A DNA stretch of 64,000 nucleotides. Origin: an uncultured Ruegeria sp. (GTDB lineage Bacteria > Pseudomonadota > Alphaproteobacteria > Rhodobacterales > Rhodobacteraceae). The translations under genes were made by a program, and so were the position numbers. The notes under the pieces are model-generated. The model was not told the origin of the DNA and made no database searches. It saw nothing but the letters and a program-made list of their open reading frames with translations. Positions within the stretch are counted from its first letter, which is position 1. The number at the start of each line of letters is the position of its first letter. Shown piece after piece: positions 28,251 to 37,421 of this stretch. The DNA lies in the NCBI RefSeq assembly GCF_947504215.1, contig NZ_CANNGO010000001.1, positions 186,001 to 250,000 on the forward strand. The letters run 5' to 3'.

Positions 28251-28477
28251 CTAACGTAGCTCCCAGCCCCGCCACATAGAGTCGGCAGGGCCAGAATTCT
28301 TAAGCCAAAATCAATCAATAAAGAGCATTGATTAGTCTGCCGATCTTGTAGATTGGCCTCTTTGGCTTTCAAAATCACCGTTAAAGCTATTTCTCACCGG
28401 TTAGGTCACTCGCCGAAGCGGACTTTGGCCACACTGCAGAAACTTGGGGATGGGGCTCAAACCGGACACAAAAAACA

Positions 28478-28747
28478 TCACTTCAACTGACTGTCCTTTG
28501 ATCCCCGGCGGTTGATCCCGCCTCGGGACTGAAACGAACTGTCGCGCTCCTGTTGGCAATCCATGCACAATTTGACGCCGGGCAGTGCAAGACGTCGCTT
28601 TTCCGGGATCGGTTCTTCGCATTCTGCACAGTGGGTCAGGCTGTCACCGACGGGTCGCTTTTGCGACCGCATCCGCGCCAGCTCATCAGATATAGACGCC
28701 TCGATCTGTTCGCTTACCGCACCATCGCGTGCCCAGCCTCCGGCCAT
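28478..28747 (-). CDS. DksA/TraR-type zinc finger protein
   Basis: 89 residues. The C4 zinc finger is CAEC-(x17)-CMDC with the typical EEPIPEKRRLALPGVKLC between. The short coiled N-terminus makes it TraR-sized rather than full DksA. TraR/DksA proteins enter the RNA polymerase secondary channel. Beyond the stop, 28251-28477 shows no gene. Confidence 0.85.
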   Translation of the reverse strand: MAGGWARDGAVSEQIEASISDELARMRSQKRPVGDSLTHCAECEEPIPEKRRLALPGVKLCMDCQQERDSSFQSRGGINRRGSKDSQLK

Positions 28748-28804
28748 GGGTCCTCTCCTGAATAGTGGATGTCAGAATAACCAAGCGACGAGTGGCATGG
28801 CAAG

Positions 28805-29782
28805 CTACAGTGATACTGCCCCGTCGAAGATCTGGTCGATCATGTCTTGTGTTCCGCGCGAAAACTCCAACGGGCATGGGTATTCAGCACCACCTCGCAC
28901 CGACCGACAGAAGGCTTCAACCTGAAGTTTGTAGTGATCGTCCCCGGGAAAGCGTGTGACCTGCACCTCAAGCCCAGGCCGGTGTAGTTCAACCCGAGCT
29001 TCGCCGAACACCCGCGCATTGAAGGGGGCGGTCAGCCGGATTACGCCGCCCTCTCCGTGAAACACCATCTCTTGATGGGGGTGCATGCGGATTGAGACAT
29101 AGCTTGAATAGGTAAAGTCGGGAAACTGAGCGCGAATTTCGGTGAAACTGTCGATACCGTTTTCCCACCGGATCGCCGACTGGACCGTCACCGGTTCTTG
29201 GCCGGTGGCGTATCGCGCGCTGCCAATCACATAGACGCCAATGTCCCGCAGACCTCCCCCACCGGTTTCTGCGCGATTGCGGATATTCGTGGTATCCGTG
29301 CGGTTGTCAAAACTGAACGCGCCCGTCACATGCGCAAGTTTGCCGATCGCCCCATCAGCGATGAGCTTCCGGACCATCTGCCATTGGGGATGGTGCACGA
29401 TCATATACGCCTCAGCCGCAAGCAGGCCGGTATCATCGCGTTTCTTGATCAAAGCGTCAAATTCGCGGGCCCGCATCGTCATTGGCTTTTCACACAAAAT
29501 ATGCTTACCCGCATCCAGCGCCTTCAAGCTCCATTCCACATGCAGGTGATTGGGCAGTGGGATATAGACGGCGTCGATGTTTGGGTCGCCAAGCAGGGCG
29601 TCGTAGTCATCATAGACGTTTAGATCAGGGCAGAATTCCAGGAACGGCGCGGCCTTTGCCGGATCAGACGTCGCCAGACCAGACAGTCGTGCGCCGTTTG
29701 CGGCATGGATGGCAGGCGCCATGTATTGACGTGCAAATTTGGCCGCACCCAGCACACCCCACTGAACTGGTTTTTCCATCAT
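28805..29782 (-). CDS. Gfo/Idh/MocA-family oxidoreductase
   Basis: About 325 residues. The N-terminal NAD(P)-binding Rossmann fold has WGVLGAAKFARQYMAPAI and YIPLPNHLHVEWSLKALDAG, and the catalytic-domain motif HILCEKPMT is present. The GFO_IDH C-terminal domain contains GGGGLRDIGVYVIGSARY. Predicted to oxidise or reduce a sugar or cyclitol; substrate unknown. Two adjacent ATGs (29782, 29779) follow GGAG at workable spacing. Divergent from the dipeptidase gene. Confidence 0.88.
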   Translation of the reverse strand: MMEKPVQWGVLGAAKFARQYMAPAIHAANGARLSGLATSDPAKAAPFLEFCPDLNVYDDYDALLGDPNIDAVYIPLPNHLHVEWSLKALDAGKHILCEKPMTMRAREFDALIKKRDDTGLLAAEAYMIVHHPQWQMVRKLIADGAIGKLAHVTGAFSFDNRTDTTNIRNRAETGGGGLRDIGVYVIGSARYATGQEPVTVQSAIRWENGIDSFTEIRAQFPDFTYSSYVSIRMHPHQEMVFHGEGGVIRLTAPFNARVFGEARVELHRPGLEVQVTRFPGDDHYKLQVEAFCRSVRGGAEYPCPLEFSRGTQDMIDQIFDGAVSL

Positions 29783-29925
29783 ACTCTCCATCAAATAGAC
29801 GCCGAAGCCTTGGGACCCTCAGGAACTCTGCTGGCCCAACATCTTTATCAAGCAACCGACGCCAAGTCAGGCTTTTCTCAGTCGCGTGGCATCGTAATCT
29901 GCTGATGCATGTTGGGAGAGAGCAA

Positions 29926-31104
29926 ATGAGCAGATTTTTGAAATGGGTCGGCGGCTTGATCATGTTGGCCCTGATCGCCGGAGCGTTGATTTTCTTCGTG
30001 TTCTTGCCTCCATATGTCGAAAATGCGCGCAATAGCGTGATCGATCACGATCCTTACCCGGTTTCAGATGGCGCCGCCGAATTGCATGAAACACTGATCA
30101 TCGGGGATCTGCATGCTGACCCTCTGCTTTGGAGCAGAGATCTGACGGAGCGTGGCACGCGTGGACAAGTTGACATCCCGCGCCTGCTTGAGGGCAACGT
30201 CGCGTTGCAAGTCTTTGCCGCCGTGACCAAATCACCAGCCGGTCAAAATTATGAGGCGAACTCTGCCGAGGCATTCGACAACATCACCTTGCTGGCCGTC
30301 GGGCAATTGTGGCCGCTGCGCACGTGGGATAGTTTGCAAGAACGGGCGATCTATCAGGCCGAAAAGCTACACCGGTTCGAGGCGGCATCGAACGGGCACC
30401 TTAAGGTAATCAAGACGCGCGCTGATCTGGACAGCGTCCTGAACGCCCGCTCCAACGGAGAACAGATTGTCGGCGGCATTCTCGGGATCGAAGGGTCCCA
30501 TCCCCTGGAAGGCGATCTTGCCAATCTGGATGCGATCTTCGACGCGGGGCACCGGGTGTTTGGATTACACCACTTCTTCGACAATGAACTGGGCGGGTCC
30601 TTGCACGGGCAGGCAAATACCGGCTTGTCCGATTTCGGCCGTCAGGTCGTCCAAGAACTGGCGCAACGTCCTGTCGTCATTGATCTGGCCCATTCAAGCC
30701 CGCAGGTTGCACGTGACGTGATCGGGATGACGGATGTTCCGTTGATCGTCAGCCATGGCGGGCTGCACGGGTTTTGTCCGGTAAAGCGCAACTATCCCGA
30801 TGAACTGATGCAAGAGATTGCAGCGACCGGCGGCGTCATAGGTATGGGATACTGGGCTGATGTTACCTGTGGGGATACCGCACCGTCAGGCATTGCCAAG
30901 ATGATCAAGGCCGCGATCGAAACCGTAGGGGAAGATCACGTCTCGCTCGGGTCGGATTACGATGGGTCGGTCGAAACGGCGTTCGATACATCCGAACTTG
31001 CGGCATTGACGTCTACACTATTGGAAGAAGGTGTGACTGAGGTTCAAATCCGCAAAGTCATGGGTGAAAACATGGTTCGTGTTTTCAGGGATCGCTTGAA
31101 CTAG
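29926..31104 (+). CDS. Membrane dipeptidase, peptidase family M19
   Basis: 392 residues. An N-terminal membrane anchor (VGGLIMLALIAGALIFFVFL) is followed by the renal-dipeptidase barrel. Metal-binding motifs are IIGDLHADPLLW (HxD), GIEGSHPLEGD, DLAHSSPQ, VSHGG and the C-terminal GSDYDG. It cleaves dipeptides, including D-containing ones, probably on the periplasmic face. The frame is open to 29482 but overlaps the oxidoreductase gene; the ATG at 29926 has GGGAGAG upstream. Confidence 0.9.
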   Translation: MSRFLKWVGGLIMLALIAGALIFFVFLPPYVENARNSVIDHDPYPVSDGAAELHETLIIGDLHADPLLWSRDLTERGTRGQVDIPRLLEGNVALQVFAAVTKSPAGQNYEANSAEAFDNITLLAVGQLWPLRTWDSLQERAIYQAEKLHRFEAASNGHLKVIKTRADLDSVLNARSNGEQIVGGILGIEGSHPLEGDLANLDAIFDAGHRVFGLHHFFDNELGGSLHGQANTGLSDFGRQVVQELAQRPVVIDLAHSSPQVARDVIGMTDVPLIVSHGGLHGFCPVKRNYPDELMQEIAATGGVIGMGYWADVTCGDTAPSGIAKMIKAAIETVGEDHVSLGSDYDGSVETAFDTSELAALTSTLLEEGVTEVQIRKVMGENMVRVFRDRLN

Positions 31105-31188
31105 ATTAAAAACGGCTACTACGATTTTGAATTCAATTTGAATTCCTGCACCAGCTCTGGGTCTGGCTTCGCATTTTTCTCAGAAAGC

Positions 31189-31221
31189 GACCTCAGCCCG
31201 CATATCCTGCGGGCTGAGGTC
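31189..31221. terminator. Perfect 12-bp hairpin downstream of rpoH
   Basis: GACCTCAGCCCG and CGGGCTGAGGTC pair perfectly around a 9-nt loop, 8 bp after the rpoH stop and 84 bp after the convergent dipeptidase. No T-run follows on either strand, so it may end transcription poorly or serve as a 3' stabilising stem. Confidence 0.65.
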
Positions 31222-31229
31222 ACTACTGA

Positions 31230-32126
31230 TCAGGCTGTCGCCAACATTCCCTTTTCACGCGCCAATTCGCGCATTTTCTTTTGCAGCTTTTCAAAGGCGC
31301 GTACTTCGATCTGACGAATACGTTCGCGGCTGACATTGTATTGCGTGCTGAGTTCTTCCAGCGTCACCGCTTGGTCCATCAGACGGCGCTGCGTCAGAAT
31401 ATCCTTCTCGCGGTCATTCAGGACGTCCAGCGCGGCGGCAAGCAGCTCACGACGTGCTTCCAACTCGTCCCGGGCTTCGTAGTCACCGGCCTGGTCGGCA
31501 TCCTCATCCTCCAGCCAATCCTGCCACTGCATGGTTCCTTCGCCTTCGGAGCCGACCGTCGCATTCAGCGATGCATCGCCACCGGACATCCGGCGGTTCA
31601 TGCTGATCACTTCCTCTTCGGTCACGCCCAGATCGGTCGCGATCCTTGCGACGTTTTCTGGACGCAGATCGCCCTCTTCCAAGGCGCCAATACGGGCTTT
31701 GGCTTTGCGCAGGTTAAAGAACAGCTTTTTCTGAGCTGAGGTTGTTCCCAGTTTGACCATCGACCACGATCTCAGGACGTATTCCTGAATCGATGCGCGA
31801 ATCCACCACATCGCATAGGTCGCAAGCCGGAAACCTTTCTCTGGGTCAAATTTCTTGACGGCCTGCATCAGGCCCACATTCGCTTCGGAAATCACCTCGG
31901 CTTGCGGCAAACCATAGCCGCGATAGCCCATCGCGATCTTTGCTGCCAGACGAAGATGCGACGTGACCATTTTATGTGCGGCTTCAGTGTCTTGCTCTTC
32001 GACCCAGCGTTTGGCCAGCATATATTCTTCTTCCGGCTCCAGCAGAGGAAACTTGCGAATTTCCTGCATATAGCGGTTCAGGCCGCCCTCAGGCGTCGGC
32101 GCGGGGAGATTTGCGTAGTTTGCCAT
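31230..32126 (-). CDS. rpoH: RNA polymerase heat-shock sigma factor (sigma-32)
   Basis: 298 residues. Region 2 includes SEANVGLMQAVKKFDPEKGF and RLATYAMWWIRASIQEYVLRS. Region 4 ends with LEELSTQYNVSRERIRQIEV and RAFEKLQKKMRELA. The frame opens at 32195, but MANYANLPAP at 32126 with GGAGGG upstream is the start. A candidate sigma-32 promoter lies 42 bp upstream, suggesting autoregulation. Many Rhodobacterales carry two RpoH paralogues; which one this is cannot be decided here. Confidence 0.94.
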   Translation of the reverse strand: MANYANLPAPTPEGGLNRYMQEIRKFPLLEPEEEYMLAKRWVEEQDTEAAHKMVTSHLRLAAKIAMGYRGYGLPQAEVISEANVGLMQAVKKFDPEKGFRLATYAMWWIRASIQEYVLRSWSMVKLGTTSAQKKLFFNLRKAKARIGALEEGDLRPENVARIATDLGVTEEEVISMNRRMSGGDASLNATVGSEGEGTMQWQDWLEDEDADQAGDYEARDELEARRELLAAALDVLNDREKDILTQRRLMDQAVTLEELSTQYNVSRERIRQIEVRAFEKLQKKMRELAREKGMLATA

Positions 32127-32167
32127 TTTGATGTCCCTCCGACAAATGTTTACGTCTTTAACATAGG

Positions 32168-32196
32168 ATATGGGTAAGGAACCCAGCCCTTTCAAG
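32168..32196 (-). promoter_or_regulatory. Candidate sigma-32 promoter of rpoH
   Basis: On the minus strand CTTGAA (32196-32191), a 15-bp spacer and ACCCATAT (32175-32168) match the heat-shock consensus CTTGAA - 13 to 15 bp - CCCCATnT with one mismatch. The -10 element is 41 bp upstream of the rpoH ATG. Confidence 0.55.
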
Positions 32197-32271
32197 AGGT
32201 ACCGTTAACAGTTTGAAATTAAGCTTCGGTAAAGGAAAGCTAAGAACGTCTTACTCACAATGGTTTGCTAA

Positions 32272-33306
32272 TTATGTCAGCGGATCGTACAGCCTTGCAA
32301 TCAAGTTTTTCATGTCAGCCGGCAGTTCTGCCTCGAAGCGCAAGATTTCACCGCTGACAGGGTGCTCAAAGCCCAAAATAGCAGCATGAAGCGCTTGACG
32401 CGGAAAGGCCTTAACGGCATCGGCGGTTTTATCCCCAAAGGGCCGCCCGGCCAACTTACGCCTGCCGCCATAAATCGGATCGCCAACCAAACCATGCCCT
32501 GCATGTGCCATATGGACCCGAATCTGATGCGTCCGCCCAGTCTCAAGCCAACATTCAATCAGTGCCAGCCCGGCGGGCTTTCCAAAAGTCTCAACCACGC
32601 GTGCGCGCGTCACTGCGTGGCGACCGCCGTGAAACAGAACCGCCTGTTTCTGGCGATCCGCCTTGTGCCGTGCCAGTTGCGTGGTCAGACGCATGATGTT
32701 CCCTGGCTCGAAACTCACCCCTTTAACACCGCGCAAACGCGGGTCATTGGCATCCGGTACACCGTAACAAATGGCGCGGTAGTAACGTTCGACGCTATGT
32801 GCCTCGAACTGTGCCGCCAAACCGTGATGGGCGGCATCCGATTTAGCGACCACCAGCAGACCGCTGGTTTCCTTGTCGATCCGATGCACGATACCGGGAC
32901 GTTTGACGCCGCCCACGCCAGACAGATCGTCTCCGCAATGATGCAACAACGCATTCACCAACGTTCCGTTGGGTGAACCCGGCGCGGGATGGACCACCAT
33001 ACCTGCCGGTTTATTCACGACAATCAGGTCTGCGTCCTCGTAGACAACGTCGAGCGGGATATCTTCCGGGCCAATATGGCTGTCCTCGGCTTCGGCCACA
33101 ACGATCTTCACCATCGCGCCCTCGGACACCTTGAACTTCGGATCATGCACGTCGACACCGTCGATTTGAACAGCGCCGCTTTCGATCAACCGGGTCAGGC
33201 GTGTACGCGACAGGTTCTCCTCGACTGGCACATCCCGCGAAAGCGCCTTATCAAGGCGAGGCGGCGGAGCGGCCGCAATCTGAAACTCTATCTGGCGGGT
33301 GCCCAT
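32272..33306 (-). CDS. rluD: RluD-like 23S rRNA pseudouridine synthase
   Basis: 344 residues. An N-terminal S4 domain (LSRTRLTRLIESGAVQIDG) is followed by the RluA-family catalytic domain. The catalytic aspartate lies in GIVHRIDKETSGLLVVAKSD; a further motif is LETGRTHQIRVHMAHAGHGL. Predicted to modify uridines of 23S rRNA helix 69. The frame opens at 33432, but the ATG at 33306 has GGAAGGG upstream. Its start codon overlaps that of the divergent gene at 33305. Confidence 0.9.
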   Translation of the reverse strand: MGTRQIEFQIAAAPPPRLDKALSRDVPVEENLSRTRLTRLIESGAVQIDGVDVHDPKFKVSEGAMVKIVVAEAEDSHIGPEDIPLDVVYEDADLIVVNKPAGMVVHPAPGSPNGTLVNALLHHCGDDLSGVGGVKRPGIVHRIDKETSGLLVVAKSDAAHHGLAAQFEAHSVERYYRAICYGVPDANDPRLRGVKGVSFEPGNIMRLTTQLARHKADRQKQAVLFHGGRHAVTRARVVETFGKPAGLALIECWLETGRTHQIRVHMAHAGHGLVGDPIYGGRRKLAGRPFGDKTADAVKAFPRQALHAAILGFEHPVSGEILRFEAELPADMKNLIARLYDPLT

Positions 33307-33607
33307 GAATGTCCCTTCCGAACCCCAAGAACCGCTGGAAACGCCGCAGCTGCGACTGTTAAGGCGTATGGTCATGTTGCTGACCGCGGTGATGATTGGC
33401 GGGGTTCTAGTGACATTCGCGCTGATTGTCATCCGGCTATCGGACAGAACGCCTACCCTGCCCGATCAGATCGAGCTGCCTGACGGCGCGCAGGCGCAAG
33501 CGCTGACTATCGGCAACAACTGGTACGCTGTGGTAACCGATGACAATCGCATCCTGATCTTTGACAAAACGACCGGAAAACTGCGCCAGGACATCCCGGT
33601 CGAGTAA
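33305..33607 (+). CDS. Small DUF6476-like membrane protein
   Basis: 100 residues with one membrane helix (MVMLLTAVMIGGVLVTFALI) and a C-terminal exposed domain (WYAVVTDDNRILIFDKTTGK). It resembles the DUF6476 proteins found next to rluD in Rhodobacterales; function unknown. The ATG at 33305 shares bases with the rluD ATG on the other strand (CATG); an alternative GTG at 33299 would add two residues. Confidence 0.75.
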   Translation: MNVPSEPQEPLETPQLRLLRRMVMLLTAVMIGGVLVTFALIVIRLSDRTPTLPDQIELPDGAQAQALTIGNNWYAVVTDDNRILIFDKTTGKLRQDIPVE

Positions 33608-33637
33608 CCTTGCCATGTCAGTTGATGCACCGGCGCT

Positions 33638-35545
33638 CTAGTTTGGGAACAACCGGGTCCCAGTCCATGCATCGCCCAATTGCTTATCCAATTCGGGCGT
33701 TCGCATTTTCCGCTTCCCACCAAATGGGCACAGCGTGATTTCACCAAGATAAATCTTGTCACCAATGGCATAGAGATCCACCCGCGCGAATTCCACGCGT
33801 TGTCCAATAGCTTCCGCAATCTGGACCATGTCGTCATATCGTTTGGGTCGCGGTTCTGTATCTTCACTAGTCTTAAAGTACAGTTCCTTGGGAATAAAAT
33901 TGAAGTCCCGGTCATGGATCATCTGGACATGCCCGCGTGAGCGGTCCCGATCCACTTGCACCATTTGCAACTTGCCCGCCACAACCCAGAACTTCCAGTC
34001 GATGATGTCCTCACCTTCCGCAGCTAGGTTTTCTTCGATGAAAAAGCGCGTGTCGATCGTGGAATACCACCACTCGGCCGCCCAATATCCGTGTGGAATT
34101 GGCTTCTTGCTCCAGCTGGTCAGCTTCTCGTTAGCCAGTTCGCTTTCTTCCTTGCTCATTGGCCAGTTCAAACGGTGATTTTGCCCCTGCCCGTTGTTGC
34201 ATTTGAGCCAGTATGAACCCGGCTCAAGCTCCAGCTCTTCCGGCAGAACTGGAGAAGAAGAATCCCAGTATCGTTGCACCGGAGTAAGAAGGTTTCCAGA
34301 AGGTTGCGGAACAAAGCTTTCCGCGGTCAGCTTGTCGGCGGCCGAAACTTTTGGCATATCGCCAAACAGCTTCATAACAAGAAGCTTTTCAGTGATTGTC
34401 TTAGGGTCCGAGAGATCCGGCAGATACCGCTGATTGTTGGCAAAGCGCGACAATGACATCGAAAGGGCGTTCAACCGGGCTGCGTCGTTCTCGTAGTGAT
34501 CCCAGCCCCGCTGATGACCAGGACGCGCGGCTTCGTTCACACCGTACAACTCACCCGACTTGATTTTATCCAGTTCGAACTGCGCAACCTTTAGAAATTG
34601 CTCTGAAGTGGAAATTTGAGCAACCGACATGATCCCGTTTGTTGCCTGGCTGATCGTCTCTTTGCTTAGCCGCAATTCAGGAAGATTGCTTGGAAACTCT
34701 ATCTTCTTGGGAGCTTCTTTGCCCTTTCGCGGCAACGGTGCGTCGGCTGGACTGACACCAAGACCACGTAATCTGCGATCCAGGAAAGAGTGCCGCTTGA
34801 TACCCTTGTTGACCCACCATCGCATCCGGCGTCCCCAAAGGTGCACGGCAAGCGTGTCATCGGTCAGGTACTTGCGGCGGAATTCTCGTGCAGGAATATC
34901 ATTTGCCTGTCCTGTGTGCCTGAAGGGAAGCGGATAAAATACAGACACTGGACTGGCGTGGTCGATTTCGCCGTGATGACGCAGGAACCATGTCAAAACA
35001 CCGGGGCCATAAACGCTGTGGGCCTGATCCGAAGCATGAGGCAATTCACCGGCGGCTTTCTGGCGTTCAAGTTCGTGCCTTTCATCGCCCTCAATCCATG
35101 GACGGATCGGAAAAGGATCTAGGCTGTAATCGGTATAGGCCTGCAACGCCGGGCTGTCGGCGGGCAGGCGCATGATCGCGTTGCAGATTGTTGTATTGTT
35201 GAAATATCCGAAGATGTGATCTGCTTTTGGAATGGGCGCCAAAGAAATCACATCGGTATCGCACCACAGAAAATCGGTTTTCTTCATAAGCTGTAGTCGG
35301 AAGATGTCCGATTGGGGGACAGGCGTTTTAAACTGACTGTTTACAATGAACTGTTTCGGTTCGTGAATCTCATTTGCGGACACCAGTTCGATACCTTCCG
35401 GAACGTTCTCGACCTCACCGTAGTGGAACAGCACCACTTTGTGCCCGTTCGACACGAAAGACAAAAGGCACATCTGTTCCAGAAAGCTGAGCGGCCCTTC
35501 GAGCCAGAGCATCCCAATCGTTGGAAGATTGTTTTCAGCAACCAT
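33638..35545 (-). CDS. Two-domain protein: DxD glycosyltransferase fused to TupA-like ATP-grasp
   Basis: 635 residues. Residues 1-270 look like a GT32-type transferase (SDIFRLQLMKKTDFLWCDTD, with the metal-binding CDTD). After a charged linker, residues 350-635 carry a TupA-like ATP-grasp domain: PKTITEKLLVMKLFGDMP, YWLKCNNGQGQN, WKFWVVAGKLQMVQVDRDRS and YLGEITLCPFGG. TupA-like domains occur in capsule and teichuronopeptide synthesis, where they form amide bonds. The fusion suggests a bifunctional enzyme adding a sugar and an amino acid to a surface glycan. The ATG at 35545 has GGAGAAG upstream; a GTG lies 6 bp earlier. Confidence 0.75.
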   Translation of the reverse strand: MVAENNLPTIGMLWLEGPLSFLEQMCLLSFVSNGHKVVLFHYGEVENVPEGIELVSANEIHEPKQFIVNSQFKTPVPQSDIFRLQLMKKTDFLWCDTDVISLAPIPKADHIFGYFNNTTICNAIMRLPADSPALQAYTDYSLDPFPIRPWIEGDERHELERQKAAGELPHASDQAHSVYGPGVLTWFLRHHGEIDHASPVSVFYPLPFRHTGQANDIPAREFRRKYLTDDTLAVHLWGRRMRWWVNKGIKRHSFLDRRLRGLGVSPADAPLPRKGKEAPKKIEFPSNLPELRLSKETISQATNGIMSVAQISTSEQFLKVAQFELDKIKSGELYGVNEAARPGHQRGWDHYENDAARLNALSMSLSRFANNQRYLPDLSDPKTITEKLLVMKLFGDMPKVSAADKLTAESFVPQPSGNLLTPVQRYWDSSSPVLPEELELEPGSYWLKCNNGQGQNHRLNWPMSKEESELANEKLTSWSKKPIPHGYWAAEWWYSTIDTRFFIEENLAAEGEDIIDWKFWVVAGKLQMVQVDRDRSRGHVQMIHDRDFNFIPKELYFKTSEDTEPRPKRYDDMVQIAEAIGQRVEFARVDLYAIGDKIYLGEITLCPFGGKRKMRTPELDKQLGDAWTGTRLFPN

Positions 35546-35572
35546 TAACACACTTCTCCGGGGGCAATTTTG

Positions 35573-36625
35573 TCAGGGGTCAGGTTGATCTGCATCGGAG
35601 GAGCCAACCACAACGGCTGAAATCCGTCCTTGTACACCGCGATCCTGTGCGACAAAGCTTACAGCGGGTTTTTCGACGAGGATCTGATAAAGGTCCTTGT
35701 ATTCAGGTATTTCCATCAGATTGGTGATCAGGTCTTTGTGCCATCGAAAGGCTTTTCTATGCAGCCGGTGCAAAACCTCGTCGGACTTGAACTCTTCCAA
35801 CAAAGCGTCCACTTCATTCCTGTACCTTAAAATCGTGGTGTCAGGCGAACCGCCGCGGTTCCAGCGATCCCAGTATTCGGTCCCCAAGGTTTGCGAGGAA
35901 TGGTTCGCACGGCCCCGGCTGCGCTTGGCCATATAGGCCTGCGTCGAGCGCACCGCATAGTGATTTATCTGTGCCACTTCAAAACCGAAGGGTGGTGCAA
36001 CATGGTTTCCGAAGGGCGCGGGCTCTTTCGCGTGGCCACCCGGCACGGACCGGAACATGCCAGCCTGAAAATCGGGTTTGGGGTGCGGGTTGTGCAAGCC
36101 AAACCGGGTGTAAAACTCACCCTGTCGGAACAGAGATTTCACAAATCTCCGCCCGGCTCCTCCTTGCTCAAAGTCCAGTTCACAGTCGGAAAACTGACCT
36201 GTGACAGACTGGTCTCGCAATACGTGCCGACCGTTGTTTGAGAATATTTTCCACGGGATGGATATGACATCGACATCAGGCGTCGCCTCGATAAGGTCGT
36301 CGACCTTGTGTTCTCCGACGTGGATGTTCAGAAACTCATCGGCGTCACAGACGTAGACCCACTTTGCCTCTTTCACAAAAGGCAGCCGCCGCGCCTGTCG
36401 CAGGGCTGACCGATGGATGCCACCAACCCCAACCCGATTTCGGCGAAACTCCACATGTCCCAAATCCTGCAAACGTCTCAAGATCCGATTTGTACCGTCA
36501 GAGCAGTCGTTGGTGTACACAACAATCTTGTCAAAGCCGAGAACCTTGTGATGCGCGACCCATTCGAGGATGTACGGCCCCTCATTCTTCATTGCTGAGA
36601 TGAGGACTTTTTCAGGTTTGTCCAT
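35573..36625 (-). CDS. Family 2-like glycosyltransferase (Glyco_tranf_2_4 type)
   Basis: 350 residues. The N-terminus SAMKNEGPYILEWVAHHKVL and IVVYTNDCSDGT mark the Glyco_tranf_2_4 group, with the DxD-like site VYVCDADEFLNIHVG near residue 90. NHYAVRSTQAYMAKRSRGRA follows in the C-terminal half. It lies 27 bp upstream of the GT/ATP-grasp gene and 22 bp after the methyltransferase, in one leftward operon. It shares these motifs with the N-terminal half of the protein at 37422-39308, so the two are paralogues. Confidence 0.82.
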   Translation of the reverse strand: MDKPEKVLISAMKNEGPYILEWVAHHKVLGFDKIVVYTNDCSDGTNRILRRLQDLGHVEFRRNRVGVGGIHRSALRQARRLPFVKEAKWVYVCDADEFLNIHVGEHKVDDLIEATPDVDVISIPWKIFSNNGRHVLRDQSVTGQFSDCELDFEQGGAGRRFVKSLFRQGEFYTRFGLHNPHPKPDFQAGMFRSVPGGHAKEPAPFGNHVAPPFGFEVAQINHYAVRSTQAYMAKRSRGRANHSSQTLGTEYWDRWNRGGSPDTTILRYRNEVDALLEEFKSDEVLHRLHRKAFRWHKDLITNLMEIPEYKDLYQILVEKPAVSFVAQDRGVQGRISAVVVGSSDADQPDP

Positions 36626-36647
36626 CGTTTTAACTCAGCCTAAACGC

Positions 36648-37319
36648 CTAGCTGTCCTTCCCTTTACCCTTGTCTAGAGGGGCAATCTTTTCAATCGCGA
36701 TCTGAGCGCCGGCTATGGCGCGAATACGCAATTCTCTCGGGTAGCGGCCCAGAAATTCGTTAACTGCGCGGATCACGCCATCGCCCCACCAACCGCGGCG
36801 GTGATAGTCATCAAACGCCATGATACCGCCCAGCTTTATCTTTGGAAAAAGCGCCGCCAAATCCGCAGACACACCTTCGTAAGAGTGATCGCCATCGACA
36901 TAGGCAAATGAGATGCTCTCATCATCAAAAAGCTTCAATGCAGGAACCGAGAAATCGCGGATGATACCAACCTTGCCGTCGTCGATTTCTTTTTTGAATG
37001 ACTTGACCACTTTCTGAAAAATGGCCTCCATCTTTTCGTCTTCCGTCCGACCAACAAAGGCGGTCGTGTGCGAATCTTCACCAATGTGTTTCCAGGGGTC
37101 GATCAGGAACAACTGGCTGGGCTCGATAAGCTTCAGGATTGTCGGAGAAAACTCACCTTGCCAAACGCCAATTTCCACGGCCATGCCCCCTTTGGGCAGC
37201 CGAGACAGGAATGTACGGCGAATGGCTTCCTTGGAATTCTTGCGCTTGTTGGCCTTGTCCGATTTCGGCTTTTCCTTGTGTCCGGGCATTGCGCCGATGA
37301 CCTTAGGTTCGTTTGGCAT
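36648..37319 (-). CDS. Class I SAM-dependent methyltransferase (Methyltransf_24-like)
   Basis: 223 residues with a basic N-terminal tail (residues 1-35). Motif I is AVEIGVWQGEFSPTIL; SFAYVDGDHSYEGVSADL is the characteristic acidic motif of this group. The C-terminus is FLGRYPRELRIRAIAGAQIA. Probably modifies a surface-glycan component. Located between two glycosyltransferase genes. The start at 37319 has GAGG nearby; the frame itself is open to 37361. The C-terminal part resembles the C-terminal domain of the upstream gene product. Confidence 0.8.
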   Translation of the reverse strand: MPNEPKVIGAMPGHKEKPKSDKANKRKNSKEAIRRTFLSRLPKGGMAVEIGVWQGEFSPTILKLIEPSQLFLIDPWKHIGEDSHTTAFVGRTEDEKMEAIFQKVVKSFKKEIDDGKVGIIRDFSVPALKLFDDESISFAYVDGDHSYEGVSADLAALFPKIKLGGIMAFDDYHRRGWWGDGVIRAVNEFLGRYPRELRIRAIAGAQIAIEKIAPLDKGKGKDS

Positions 37320-37421
37320 CTCGACCTCACTGTGCTGTCGGGCTTTTGTCAGGATACACAAAACCTGCCCGTCTCGTTAGTTGAGGAACGGGTACCATGC
37401 GATGGCTGCAAGGGCCAGAAA

